Of a stretch of 64,000 bases of DNA, positions 16,962 to 26,459 are shown in pieces. The notes under the pieces are model-generated. The model did not search any database, was not told where the DNA came from, and saw only the letters and a list, made by a program, of their open reading frames with translations. A program made the position numbers and the translations under genes. The stretch's first letter is position 1; every line of letters starts with the position of its first letter. Source of the DNA: Anaerozeibacter quisquiliarum (lineage in GTDB: Bacteria > Bacillota > Clostridia > Christensenellales > Aristaeellaceae); NCBI GenBank assembly GCA_051162045.1, contig JBISDI010000005.1. One strand, 5' to 3'.

Positions 16962-17423
16962 TCATCCGTCGTTCCGAGATATCAGTTCGTCGAGTATATC
17001 AGCCGCGCACGCAACAAGATCGGCGCAGGGACGGGTTCGATAGTACTCCTCAGTCCTCGCCTGCGGGACAGGGCTGTCCGTACTCCCCTCAAGCCCCAGC
17101 AGTTCTCGGCATATGTAGGAGCCATTCATCTCCCTGAATTTGTAAGCGAGTGATTGAATCAAGCGATAATGCTCCGCTTTTGCGGCTTTGTCCGTCGGAT
17201 TTGTATATCCATAGGCAATGCCCGCGACCATGAACATGGCTGTTACCGCGCCGCATACCTCCCGCAGCCGCCCCATGCCACCGCCGAACGAGGCTGAGAG
17301 GCGCAAAGCCGCATCCCTGTCCATACCGGTTTCATCACAGAAAGCGGCAAAAACAGACTGTGAGCAGTTATACCCTTCCGTAAATAGTCCCCTGGCGGTA
17401 TCCGAATGATTGCCCATGGTCAT
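16962..17423 (-). CDS. C_GCAxxG_C_C family (putative redox) protein
   Basis: 153 residues. The family signature is visible: a cysteine in EGYNCSQSVF near residue 20, then FGGGMGRLREVCGAV around residues 45-60, and further cysteines in SYICRELLG and RPCADLVACAADIL. The conserved cysteines suggest a redox or metal centre, but no function is established for the family. Two ATG codons (17423 and 17417) follow the site AGAGAGG at spacings of 4 and 10; either may be used. The gene stands alone, convergent with the kinase operon. The 196 bases between them hold nothing recognisable. Confidence 0.85.
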   Translation of the reverse strand: MTMGNHSDTARGLFTEGYNCSQSVFAAFCDETGMDRDAALRLSASFGGGMGRLREVCGAVTAMFMVAGIAYGYTNPTDKAAKAEHYRLIQSLAYKFREMNGSYICRELLGLEGSTDSPVPQARTEEYYRTRPCADLVACAADILDELISRNDG

Positions 17424-17534
17424 TCGACCTCTCTCTATTTCAAATGTTGATGACATTGCCTGACCATTCGCTGGAGTGTATCCCCATGACGATTTTCACG
17501 GGGAAGCTGCAAAATGAAACGCCGCGGGCAGGCG

Positions 17535-17590
17535 CGATCTGGCGAAGATGCCCCTCGCTGGCGCGCGCTTTAATCAGCGCCTGCCTGGGC
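17535..17590 (-). repeat. Partial copy of the dispersed palindromic element at the metH 3' end
   Basis: One arm aligns with the right arm of the 49870-50034 element. Shared blocks are GCTTTAATCAGCGC, CCCCTCGC and GGCRAARAT in the same order and nearly the same spacing. The metH stop codon TAA lies inside GCTGATTAAAGC of this element. No second arm is evident. Confidence 0.55.
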
Positions 17591-19933
17591 GAAGAAGCGG
17601 CCCACGTAGTTCACGCTCTCCATGGCGTCGCGGGCGTAGAAGTCCGCGCCCACGAAGCGGGCGTATTCCTCATTGAGCACCGCGCCGCCGACGAAGAAGG
17701 CGCAGGAAAGGCCCGCCCGGCGCACGGCGGCGATCGTATCCTTCATGCTGCCTACGGTGGTGGTCATCAGCGCGCTCAGACCCGCCAGCCGGATGCCCTG
17801 CTCGCGGATCGCCTCGACCACGGACTCGATCGGCACGTCCTTGCCGAGATCGACCACCTCGTAGCCGTAGTTTTCGAGCAGCATCCGCACGATGTTCTTG
17901 CCGATGTCATGGATGTCACCCTGCACGGTGGCCAGCAGCACCTTGCCCTTGCTGCGCGCCTGGCCGGCGGCGCGCATCCGCCCCTTAATCAGCGCAAAGC
18001 CGCCCTGCACCGCCTGCGCCGACTGCAACAGCTGGGGCAGGAACAGTTCGCCCTTCTCAAAGCGCCTGCCCACCGCGTTCAGCGCGGGGATGAACTCGCG
18101 GTCGATGATCGTCAGGGGATTTTCCGTCTCCAGCAGGCGCGCTGTCGCCGCCAGCGCCTGCTCCTTGCGGCCCTGCTCGATGCTCTCGCGCAGCGAGAGG
18201 GAGGCTTCGCGGGGGACGGGCGCGGCCTTAACCTCCTGAGCGCGCGCCTCAATATAGTGGGCGGCCCGCCGGTCCTCCCCGCTCAGCACGCGGTAGGCGT
18301 CCAGCACCTCGCGGTAACGCGGGGACAGCGGGTTGAGGATGGCCGCGTCCAGCCCCGCACCCAGCGCCGCCGCCAGGAAGGTGGCGTTTAGCAGCTCGCG
18401 GCCGGGCAGGCCGAACGAGACATTGCTTATGCCCAGCGAGGTTTTGAGATTGAGTTCCGACTTGACCAGCCGCACGGCTTCGAGCGTTTCCCGCACCTGC
18501 TCCTGCTGCGCTGAGGCGGTCAGCACCAGGCAGTCGATGACCAGATCTTCGTCGGCGATGCCATGCGATCGCGCGGTGTCCAAGATGCGCCGCGCGATTT
18601 CCAGCCGCCCGGCCGCCGTCTCGGGGATGCCCCGCTCGTCGAGCGTGAGGCCGATCACCAGCGCGCCGTATTTTTTGGCGATCGGGAAGATCTTCGCCAT
18701 CACCTCGGCCTTGCCGTTGACCGAATTGATGATGGGCTTGCCGTTGTAGGCGCGCACACCCGCCTCGATGGCGGCGGGGTCGGCGCTGTCGATCGCGAGC
18801 GGCGCGGGGGTGACCCCTTGCACCGCCGCGATTACGTTGGCAAGCACGCGCGGCTCGTCGAGCTCCGGCAGGCCGACGTTGACGTCGAGCACCGCCGCGC
18901 CCGCCTCTGCTTGCGCAAGCGCCTCGCCGACGAGGTAATCGACATTGCCCTCGCGCAGCGCGGCCTGCATCTTCTTCTTGCCGGTGGGGTTGAGCCGCTC
19001 GCCGATCTCGGTGGTTGCGCCGTCGAGCACGACCGTCCGGGTGCCCGAGGTGCAGGCGGTGATGCGCACGGGCGCGGTGCGCACCGGCGTTTTGCCGGTC
19101 AATTGCGCAAGCATCGCCCGAATGTACTCGGGCGTGGTGCCGCAGCAGCCGCCGATGATGCGCACCCCCTGGCGAACCATCGCGCAGACGTCGGCGGCGT
19201 ATTGCCCGGGCGGGATGTCGTAACGGGTTTCCCCGCCCGCCATCACCGGCAGGCCGGCGTTGGCCTGTACCATCACCGGCACCCGCGCGCGCGCGAGCAT
19301 GATGTCCACCGCCCTCTTCAGCAGCGCCGGTCCCAGCGAGCAGTTGACGCCCAGCGCGTCCACGCCCAGCCCCTCGAGCGTTACGGCGGCGGTCAGCGGG
19401 TCGCAGCCCACGAAGGTGCGCCCGTCCGCCTGAAAGGTCATCGTGCAGAACACGGGCAGCGCGGTGTTTTCCCGCGCGGCCAGGATCGCGGCCTTGGCCT
19501 CGTAGAGGTCGGACAGCGTCTCGATCAGGATCAGGTCGGCCCCGGCCGCTTCGCCGGCGATCATCTGGCGGCGGAAGATTTCGTAGGCGCGCTCGAAGGA
19601 GAGTGTGCCCATCGGTTCCATCAACTGGCCCAGCGGCCCCACGTCCAGCGCCACATAGCGCGCGCCCGACGCGCGCGCGCAGCGGATGCCGGCGGACACC
19701 ACCGCTTCCACGTCGGAAAGCTTGAGCTCGTGGGCCTGGAAGGTGTTGGCGGTGACGACGTCCGAGCCGGCCTCGACGTAGGCCCGGTGAATCGAGGTGA
19801 CCGTCTCGGGAGAAGTGAGGTTGAGCATCTCCGGCAGTTCGCCGGGCGCGAGGCCGCTCTTTTGAAGCATGGTGCCCATCGCGCCGTCGAAGACCAGGAT
19901 GTTATCCTTGAGGAAGGCAAGCACATCCATCAT
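17570..19933 (-). CDS. metH: Methionine synthase, B12-dependent, without reactivation domain
   Basis: About 787 residues: homocysteine-binding barrel (1-300, zinc ligands in GVNCSLGP and GGCCGTTPEY), pterin-binding barrel (about 305-570, with IGERLNPTGK), cobalamin cap helices, and B12-binding domain (about 660-785) with the cobalt-ligand motif DIHDIGKN. It transfers methyl from methyltetrahydrofolate to homocysteine. The C-terminal SAM-dependent reactivation domain of E. coli MetH is missing and is encoded by the preceding gene. Several in-frame ATGs (19942, 19939, 19933, 19930) cluster behind AAAGG; 19933 gives the best spacing. The end of the gene lies in a dispersed repeat. Confidence 0.93.
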   Translation of the reverse strand: MMDVLAFLKDNILVFDGAMGTMLQKSGLAPGELPEMLNLTSPETVTSIHRAYVEAGSDVVTANTFQAHELKLSDVEAVVSAGIRCARASGARYVALDVGPLGQLMEPMGTLSFERAYEIFRRQMIAGEAAGADLILIETLSDLYEAKAAILAARENTALPVFCTMTFQADGRTFVGCDPLTAAVTLEGLGVDALGVNCSLGPALLKRAVDIMLARARVPVMVQANAGLPVMAGGETRYDIPPGQYAADVCAMVRQGVRIIGGCCGTTPEYIRAMLAQLTGKTPVRTAPVRITACTSGTRTVVLDGATTEIGERLNPTGKKKMQAALREGNVDYLVGEALAQAEAGAAVLDVNVGLPELDEPRVLANVIAAVQGVTPAPLAIDSADPAAIEAGVRAYNGKPIINSVNGKAEVMAKIFPIAKKYGALVIGLTLDERGIPETAAGRLEIARRILDTARSHGIADEDLVIDCLVLTASAQQEQVRETLEAVRLVKSELNLKTSLGISNVSFGLPGRELLNATFLAAALGAGLDAAILNPLSPRYREVLDAYRVLSGEDRRAAHYIEARAQEVKAAPVPREASLSLRESIEQGRKEQALAATARLLETENPLTIIDREFIPALNAVGRRFEKGELFLPQLLQSAQAVQGGFALIKGRMRAAGQARSKGKVLLATVQGDIHDIGKNIVRMLLENYGYEVVDLGKDVPIESVVEAIREQGIRLAGLSALMTTTVGSMKDTIAAVRRAGLSCAFFVGGAVLNEEYARFVGADFYARDAMESVNYVGRFFAQAGAD

Positions 19934-20588
19934 CGCCATCATCCTTTCGGAAATTGCATGTATCGCGCCGGGCGCAAGAGCGGCAGCCGCGCGCCGACGT
20001 TTCCGCAGCCGCGCCCACCCCCAGCACCGCGGTCACCGACTTTCGGGGCAACAGAATATGGCGCTCGGTGCAGGTCAGCCCGATCCGACGGGGGGCGTCC
20101 AGCACCGAAAGCAGCAGCGGCTGAACATCCAGCGGCAGGTCGCCGTAGCCGGGCGAGAAGCGGGATGTCAGCCCCTGCCCCCGCTCGGCAAGCTGGCGGC
20201 GCAGGTCGGTCTCCGCCTCGTCGCAAAACGCCTCGATGGCCTCCGTGGCGCAGGCGTCCAGCACCACGGAGCGGGTCAGGTCGGTATATGACCAGCGGCG
20301 GATCAGGTTGTCCACCCCCACGCCCAGCGTGGCGGCGAACAGCACCGCTTCATTGCAGCCCCGCACATGGCGGCGGATGTCCGCGCCGGGCAACAGCAAG
20401 GCGGTGCCGCCCACCCGCAGGCCGCCCGATTCCGGGCGCAGCGGCAACATCGCGCAGACCTTCCGGGGCGCGGCCTTGCCGTCGAGCTCCGCCATGCAGT
20501 CGGCGACCAGCGCATCGAGCTCGGGCGGCACGCTCTGACCGCGCCGCCCGAGGTAGCGCAGCACCTCGTCCCGGTCGTGCCCGGCCAT
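19902..20588 (-). CDS. Methionine synthase reactivation (activation-domain) protein
   Basis: 228 residues resembling the C-terminal AdoMet-binding reactivation domain of MetH as a free-standing protein. Recognisable parts are RPESGGLRVGG, FSPGYGDLPLDVQPLLLSVL (the RxxPGY-type region), and the C-terminal cysteines SARGCRSCARRDTCNF. Its ATG overlaps the metF stop (TGATG), and its end overlaps the metH start by about 30 bases, so the three are translationally coupled. It should re-methylate oxidised cob(II)alamin on MetH with SAM and a reductant. Confidence 0.88.
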   Translation of the reverse strand: MAGHDRDEVLRYLGRRGQSVPPELDALVADCMAELDGKAAPRKVCAMLPLRPESGGLRVGGTALLLPGADIRRHVRGCNEAVLFAATLGVGVDNLIRRWSYTDLTRSVVLDACATEAIEAFCDEAETDLRRQLAERGQGLTSRFSPGYGDLPLDVQPLLLSVLDAPRRIGLTCTERHILLPRKSVTAVLGVGAAAETSARGCRSCARRDTCNFRKDDGDDGCACLPQG

Positions 20589-21439
20589 CAGATGCGCCCC
20601 AGCCGCTTGAAGCAGGTCGCGGCGATGTCGGCCTTGTTCATCGTGTAGATGTGCACGCCGTCCACGCCGCGCGACAGGAGCCCGGTCAACTGCCGGGCGG
20701 CGTATTCGATGCCGGCCGCGCGCAGGTCGGCGGGGGCATGCGCGTGCTTGTGCAGCAGCTTGATGATTGCCGAGGGCAGCGACGCCCCGCACAGGAAGAT
20801 CATCCGCTCGATCTGCTTGCGGCTCAAAATCGGCATGACCCCGACCGATATGGGCAGCGTGACGCCCGCGCCGCGCGCGCGGTCGATAAAGCGCAGGATC
20901 AGATCGTCGTCGAAGCAGAGTTGGGACAGGAAGAAGTCCGCGCCCGCGTCCTGTTTGCGGCGCATGAGCAGCAGATCCAGCGCGGGGGAGTCGCAGTCGA
21001 TGTGCCCCTCGGGATAGCAGGCGGCCCCGATGCAGAAATCCCCGCGCGAGCGGATCGCGGCCACCAGCTCGCTGGCGTAGCGATAACCGCCCGCCGCGCT
21101 CTCGCCTTCGGGGATGTCCCCGCGCAGCGCCAATACGTTGCGAATGCCGCTTAGGCGCATCTCGTCGAGCATTTGACGGATGCGCTCGGCGCCGGCGGAG
21201 CAGGTCAGGTGGGCCATGGCCGTGGTGGCGTAACGGCCCTCAATGTGGGCGGCGATCTCCGCCGTCCGGTTGACATTGCCCGCGCCCCCCGCGCCGTAGG
21301 TCACGCTGATGAAGTCGGGCGCAAGCGCGCACATGTCGCCCAAGGCGCTTAAGATATCGTCAACGTCCGCGTCCTGCTTGGGCGGAAACACCTCCAGCGA
21401 CACCACCTGGCCGTATTTGTACAGCTCGCGTATTTCCAT
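20588..21439 (-). CDS. metF: Methylenetetrahydrofolate reductase
   Basis: 283 residues, the typical length of bacterial MetF, a FAD TIM barrel. Motifs are SLEVFPPK (residues 14-21, the catalytic glutamate region), SVTYGAGG (about 45-52) and the central LALRGDIP segment. It makes 5-methyltetrahydrofolate, the methyl donor for the metH product encoded downstream. The gene starts 15 bases after cysK and overlaps the reactivation gene by one base. Confidence 0.95.
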   Translation of the reverse strand: MEIRELYKYGQVVSLEVFPPKQDADVDDILSALGDMCALAPDFISVTYGAGGAGNVNRTAEIAAHIEGRYATTAMAHLTCSAGAERIRQMLDEMRLSGIRNVLALRGDIPEGESAAGGYRYASELVAAIRSRGDFCIGAACYPEGHIDCDSPALDLLLMRRKQDAGADFFLSQLCFDDDLILRFIDRARGAGVTLPISVGVMPILSRKQIERMIFLCGASLPSAIIKLLHKHAHAPADLRAAGIEYAARQLTGLLSRGVDGVHIYTMNKADIAATCFKRLGRI

Positions 21440-21454
21440 GGCGCAACTCCTTGT

Positions 21455-22390
<936 letters not shown>

Positions 22391-22473
22391 GTTATCACAC
22401 CTCCACGTCACATTGCAAGATTAAGCGCGATTTCAATGCCGCTTCCTGGCCGGCGGTATCTTTCACGTCATCT

Positions 22474-22920
22474 TTATACATAGTACATATATCCGCCTTC
22501 ACCGCCTTCCCGCTGCGCCTCCTCGGCCAAGTCCAGCAGCGAGACGCGCTCAAGGCTGTCCTTCAGCGCCGCGTCGGCGGGATCGAACAGCAGGTCCCGC
22601 ATCGCCCTTTCGATGCCGGGCGCGGCGGAGCCGACCGTGTCCTCGGCGTCCTCAAACAACGCGACCTCGGTCGCCGCGAGGATGTCGTAGGCCGAAATCG
22701 CCTGGGCGGGACGCGACAGCAGGTAGCCGCCCTGCGATCCCTTCGTGGAGGTCACCGAGCCGCTGCGCTTGAGCAGGGAAAACACCTGCTCCAGGTAGAC
22801 CTTGGAGATGCCCAGCCGCTGCGACAGCCCCGCGACCGTCGCGTTCTCCCCCTGCGCCGCGGTCAGCGCCATGCTGACCGTCGCCGCCAGCGCGTACCTG
22901 CCCTTGGACGATATCCTCAT
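22474..22920 (-). CDS. Rrf2 family transcriptional regulator (CymR-like)
   Basis: 148 residues. The Rrf2 winged helix starts at the N-terminus (MRISSKGRYALAATVSMAL) and contains GLSQRLGISKVYLEQVFSLL and STKGSQGGYLLSRP. There are no cysteines, so it cannot hold the Fe-S cluster of IscR or NsrR and is closer to CymR, the cysteine-metabolism repressor. It heads the cysK-metF-metH operon and has a consensus promoter with an inverted repeat overlapping the start site, which fits autoregulation. Confidence 0.92.
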   Translation of the reverse strand: MRISSKGRYALAATVSMALTAAQGENATVAGLSQRLGISKVYLEQVFSLLKRSGSVTSTKGSQGGYLLSRPAQAISAYDILAATEVALFEDAEDTVGSAAPGIERAMRDLLFDPADAALKDSLERVSLLDLAEEAQREGGEGGYMYYV

Positions 22921-22948
22921 CCGATCAGTCCCTCTCCATGCGCCATAT

Positions 22949-22965
22949 CATATCAATCCGATATG
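22949..22965 (-). promoter_or_regulatory. Operator candidate for the Rrf2 regulator
   Basis: CATATC and GATATG, separated by AATCC, form an inverted repeat about ten bases downstream of the -10 element. Dimeric Rrf2 regulators bind such sites; the assignment is inferred from position. Confidence 0.5.
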
Positions 22966-22973
22966 TTTGGTAT

Positions 22974-23002
22974 ATTATATGGAGCGCGAGGCCGGATGTC
23001 AA
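22974..23002 (-). promoter_or_regulatory. Consensus sigma-A promoter of the sulfur/methionine operon
   Basis: On the minus strand TTGACA (23002-22997), 17 bp, TATAAT (22979-22974). No SAM riboswitch or T-box fold is visible between it and the first gene. Confidence 0.9.
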
Positions 23003-23142
23003 TCCCTTTTTGCGGGTCGCAATGTTATGATTTTCCACCCGCGCCCCGTATGCCCTGGGCGTGCGCCGACGGCAGGCCCAAAACACGTGGGCGAAGTGCC
23101 TGGCGGAGGGTGGCGCGGCATAAAACATACTTCAGGGGCATG

Positions 23143-23181
23143 TAAAAGACGGAGCCGCGGCGCTCTTGGCGTTACGGCTCC
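23143..23181 (-). terminator. Terminator of sugar/polyol operon 2
   Basis: On the minus strand GGAGCCG (23181-23175) pairs with CGGCTCC (23157-23151), 17-base loop, followed by GTCTTTTACA. Confidence 0.6.
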
Positions 23182-23200
23182 GCCTCGTTCTATGGCTCGA

Positions 23201-24394
23201 CTACGCCTGCGGGCGGTCGGGGTGCTCCGCGAAGTGGCGCAGCACCACCAGCGGCTCGGTGCCGGACAGGTTTTCGAACGTCACGCCGTCCTTGGCGGCC
23301 GATTCGGTGACGAAGTACTCGTCGCTGGTCAACTGTCCGAAGCGGATCATCGTCGGCGCGGACAGCTCCGCGCCGCCGATCCGGCCATGCCCCTGCACGC
23401 ACAAGAGGCCGTAGGGCACCCGCTCGCGCAGCGTCACCCTATGCCCCGGCTCGACGGTCAGGCGCTTCGCGCCCGCGACCGGGCTCTTGTAGCAGATCCA
23501 CTCGTCCAGATGACCCTCGCCCGCCTCGACGGCGAGCGGCTTCATGAAGCGGTTGACGGAGAAATTCGGGTCCACGTTGAGCGCCCAGTCGATGACCTCC
23601 ATCAGGTAGTCGTAGTCGCCGATCCTGTCCTCGGGGCAATTCTTCCAGAGCAGGTTCTCCGGCACCGCGTGGTCGAAGTACAGCACGCTTTGGTACATGG
23701 CGAACACGTCCGAGGCGAACTGCGGCTCGTAGGTGCACAGGCTGGCCGGCGCGTGCAGCACGCCCGGCGGCACGTCCCAGCCGGTGTCCATCGTCAGCTT
23801 GTAGGCGCGCGACAGCTCCAGCAGGTGGTTGTCGCCCTTGCCGAAGTCGATCAGCGCCTGCTTGACCTCGTCCTTTGTGACGCCCGGGTTGATGCCGAAG
23901 AAGGTGAACGGGAATTCCGCGCCGTAGTTGTTGTACTGGGCGGGGAAGAAGTACATCTCCGGCTTGCCGCTCGCGCCGACGCGGGCGGCGTATTCGTCGT
24001 TGTGGTGGATGTGATGGGGAAGCGGGCCTCTGTTGTCGAAGAATTTTGAGAACATCGGCCAGCGGCCGTACTTCCCGTGCAGGTGCTCGCCGATGATCTC
24101 GGCGCCCAGCAACTCGACCGCCTCGATCAGCAATGCTTTCTTGCCGTCCGCGGTCACGATGTAGCTCAGGCCCTCGTCACCGGGCGTCCCGGGGCCGTTG
24201 TCGGCGGGGGTTGTGGACGAGAACCAGCGCTCGTCGATGCCGCCGCGGGCGAGGCCCAGCGCGAAGTAATCGTCCGGGTGCAGCCGGAGCCGGCGACCCG
24301 GGCGGCAGAACGAGCGGGGCACCCAGTTGGGCGCGAGGCGTACGACGCCCTTGCCGTCATTGAGCGCCTGTTCGATGATGGCCCTCGGATTCAT
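23201..24394 (-). CDS. Cupin-type sugar isomerase, ManA-like
   Basis: 397 residues resembling type I phosphomannose isomerase-like cupins. Possible metal ligands are the histidines of LPHHIHHNDEY near residues 125-135. The C-terminal half has a second cupin-like region with GLLCVQGHGRIGG. The ATG at 24394 has GAGGAGG seven bases upstream; the ATG at 24400 lies too close to that site. It is the last gene of operon 2, so it probably isomerises the sugar or ketose made by the dehydrogenase. It is too divergent to call mannose-6-phosphate isomerase. Confidence 0.75.
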   Translation of the reverse strand: MNPRAIIEQALNDGKGVVRLAPNWVPRSFCRPGRRLRLHPDDYFALGLARGGIDERWFSSTTPADNGPGTPGDEGLSYIVTADGKKALLIEAVELLGAEIIGEHLHGKYGRWPMFSKFFDNRGPLPHHIHHNDEYAARVGASGKPEMYFFPAQYNNYGAEFPFTFFGINPGVTKDEVKQALIDFGKGDNHLLELSRAYKLTMDTGWDVPPGVLHAPASLCTYEPQFASDVFAMYQSVLYFDHAVPENLLWKNCPEDRIGDYDYLMEVIDWALNVDPNFSVNRFMKPLAVEAGEGHLDEWICYKSPVAGAKRLTVEPGHRVTLRERVPYGLLCVQGHGRIGGAELSAPTMIRFGQLTSDEYFVTESAAKDGVTFENLSGTEPLVVLRHFAEHPDRPQA

Positions 24395-24410
24395 GTTCAT
24401 CCCTCCTCGA

Positions 24411-25490
24411 TTAATCGATCAATACCATGGCCTTGGTCTTTTCGGGGCGCGTTCGGTCGGCCATCAACTCGATGCCCTCTCGAAGGCCGTCCAGCGGGAA
24501 GCGGTGGGTGACGAGGGCGGCGGCGTCCACCACATGGTCGCGCAGCGCGTTGAGCGCCGCGTCCCAGGTGTGGGGCGCGAGCCAGCTCACCAGGATGGAC
24601 TTGTCCGCCGTGAGCGTCTTAAGCAGCGGCACCTTCAGCTCTGTGTCCGCGTCGGGCAGGCCGAAGTAGACGATCGTCGCGCCGCGGCCGCTGACCTCGA
24701 GCGCGCCGGAAAGCGCCTGCTCGGCGGCGGTCGCTACGATTACCCGGTCGGCCAGCGCGCCGCCCGCGGCTTCGACCGCGCCCACGGCGTCCCGGCCGTA
24801 ATAGGGGGAGGCGGGATCGCGCGTGTTTATCAGGAAGTCCGCGCCCATCGCACCGGCCTTTTTGAGCGCGTAGTCGCTGGTGCCGATCATCGCGATCCGA
24901 CCCGCACCCCGGGCGCGAATCAGCCGCGTCATCATCAGGCCGATGCTGCCCGGGCCGAAGATCACGACGTAGTCGCCCATTTGGACATCCAGCTTCTTCA
25001 CGCCGCGCGCGGCGCAGGCCAGCGGTTCGCACAATGCCGCATCTTCAAAGGACACGCCCTCCGGGATCCTGTGCAGATGGGTGTAGTCGATCGCGGCGTA
25101 TTGAGCGAACGCGCCGTCCGCGCTGACGCCGCTGACGCGGCTGTTGCGGCACAGGTGCACCTGGCCGCGCACGCAATCCGGGCAGACGCCGCAGTGCTGC
25201 ACCGGATTGGCCAGCACGCGCTCGCCCGGCGCGAACAGGCCCAAGGCGGCGGGAATCTCCCCGACCTCTTCGACGACGCCCGAGAATTCGTGCCCCAGGA
25301 TCAGCGGACCCTTGCCGGTCTTGGTGTCCAGCGGGCTGCGACCGTAGTAGTAGGCCACGTCGCTGCCGCAGATGCCGCAGGCGCGCACGCGCACCAGCAC
25401 CTGGTTGGCGCCCACCTCGGGGATATCCACGGTCTCGGGCCTCATTTGCTTCGGCTCGTAGAACACCTGCGCCCGCATCTTGCCTTTCAT
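24411..25490 (-). CDS. Zinc-dependent medium-chain dehydrogenase (sorbitol/threonine dehydrogenase type)
   Basis: 359 residues. The catalytic zinc site is shown by CGICGSD and GHEFSG, and the structural zinc lobe by CGVCPDCVRGQVHLC. The Rossmann motif is VVIFGPGSIGLMM. It probably oxidises a polyol or sugar hydroxyl with NAD(P)+. The ATG at 25490 overlaps the permease stop (ATGA) and has AAGGAGG upstream, so its synthesis is tied to the transporter. That position, next to a cupin isomerase, points to polyol or sugar catabolism; the exact substrate is open. Confidence 0.88.
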   Translation of the reverse strand: MKGKMRAQVFYEPKQMRPETVDIPEVGANQVLVRVRACGICGSDVAYYYGRSPLDTKTGKGPLILGHEFSGVVEEVGEIPAALGLFAPGERVLANPVQHCGVCPDCVRGQVHLCRNSRVSGVSADGAFAQYAAIDYTHLHRIPEGVSFEDAALCEPLACAARGVKKLDVQMGDYVVIFGPGSIGLMMTRLIRARGAGRIAMIGTSDYALKKAGAMGADFLINTRDPASPYYGRDAVGAVEAAGGALADRVIVATAAEQALSGALEVSGRGATIVYFGLPDADTELKVPLLKTLTADKSILVSWLAPHTWDAALNALRDHVVDAAALVTHRFPLDGLREGIELMADRTRPEKTKAMVLID

Positions 25491-26455
25491 GCGATCGCCT
25501 CCTTGCCCAAGGTGGGTTTGCGCTTGATCTGCATAAGCACCGCGTCTGCCGAGACGACCGCGATCAGGATCAACCCCTTGACCACATCCTGCCAGTTGGC
25601 CTGAACCTCCAGCCGCTGCAGGCCGTTGAACAGTACGCCCACCAGCAGCATGCCCCACAGCGTGCGCGGCGCGCCGCCCCGGCCGCCTGACAGGCTCGTG
25701 CCGCCGATGACCACGCCGGCGACCACCGACATGGTCAGGTCGCCGCCGTAGAGCGAGTTGCCCGAGGACAGCCGCATCGCCATCAGGATGCCCGCCGCCG
25801 CCGTGGTGACGCCCAGGATCACGAACAGCATCGCCTTGTAGAAGTCCACGTTGATGCCCGCCATCTTGGCCACCGTCAAATTACCGCCGGTGGCATACAC
25901 ATTGCGCCCGAAGCGGGTGCGGCTGAGCGTAAGCCAGGAAAGGGCCAGCGCGCCCAAGAAGAACCAGGTGATGTTGGGCAGGCCCCAAACCTCGCCGTTG
26001 CCGAACGCGTTGAGATCGGCGTTCGGGTAGTTGATGGGCTTGCCGTTGGTGTAGGTCAGCGCGAAGCCCTTGAGCATCAGCATCATCGCCAGCGTGGCGA
26101 CGAAGGCGTTGATCTTGAGCTTTGAGACCATGAAGCCGTTGAGCGCGCCCACCAGCGCGCCGGCGAAGAGGCAGGCAAGGATCGCCAGCGGCACGCCTGC
26201 GCGCTTGGCGATGTCGGTAAACAGAATCGTGGTCACGCCCATCAGCGAGCTGACCGACAGGTCGAACTCGCCGCCGATGATCGATATCGTCATCGCGAAG
26301 GCCACCATGCCGTACAGCGAGATTTGAGCCAGGATGTTCTTTATATTGGACGCGGTCATGAAGCCGTCGGTGGTGAAGGTGAGCAGCGCCACCGCCGCGA
26401 CCAGCGCCACGACGATGATGTTCCCCCGCAGGAATTTTCCGATGTTCGATTTCAT
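25487..26455 (-). CDS. Sugar ABC transporter permease (first of two, by position distal)
   Basis: 322 residues, hydrophobic, BPD_transp_2 family. Motifs are MVAFAMTISIIGGEFDLSVS near residue 50 and GGTSLSGGRGGAPRTLWGM near residue 252. Operon 2 has two different permease genes, so the channel is likely a heterodimer, unlike operon 1. It starts four bases after the stop of the partner permease. Confidence 0.93.
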   Translation of the reverse strand: MKSNIGKFLRGNIIVVALVAAVALLTFTTDGFMTASNIKNILAQISLYGMVAFAMTISIIGGEFDLSVSSLMGVTTILFTDIAKRAGVPLAILACLFAGALVGALNGFMVSKLKINAFVATLAMMLMLKGFALTYTNGKPINYPNADLNAFGNGEVWGLPNITWFFLGALALSWLTLSRTRFGRNVYATGGNLTVAKMAGINVDFYKAMLFVILGVTTAAAGILMAMRLSSGNSLYGGDLTMSVVAGVVIGGTSLSGGRGGAPRTLWGMLLVGVLFNGLQRLEVQANWQDVVKGLILIAVVSADAVLMQIKRKPTLGKEAIA

Positions 26456-26459
26456 CGCG

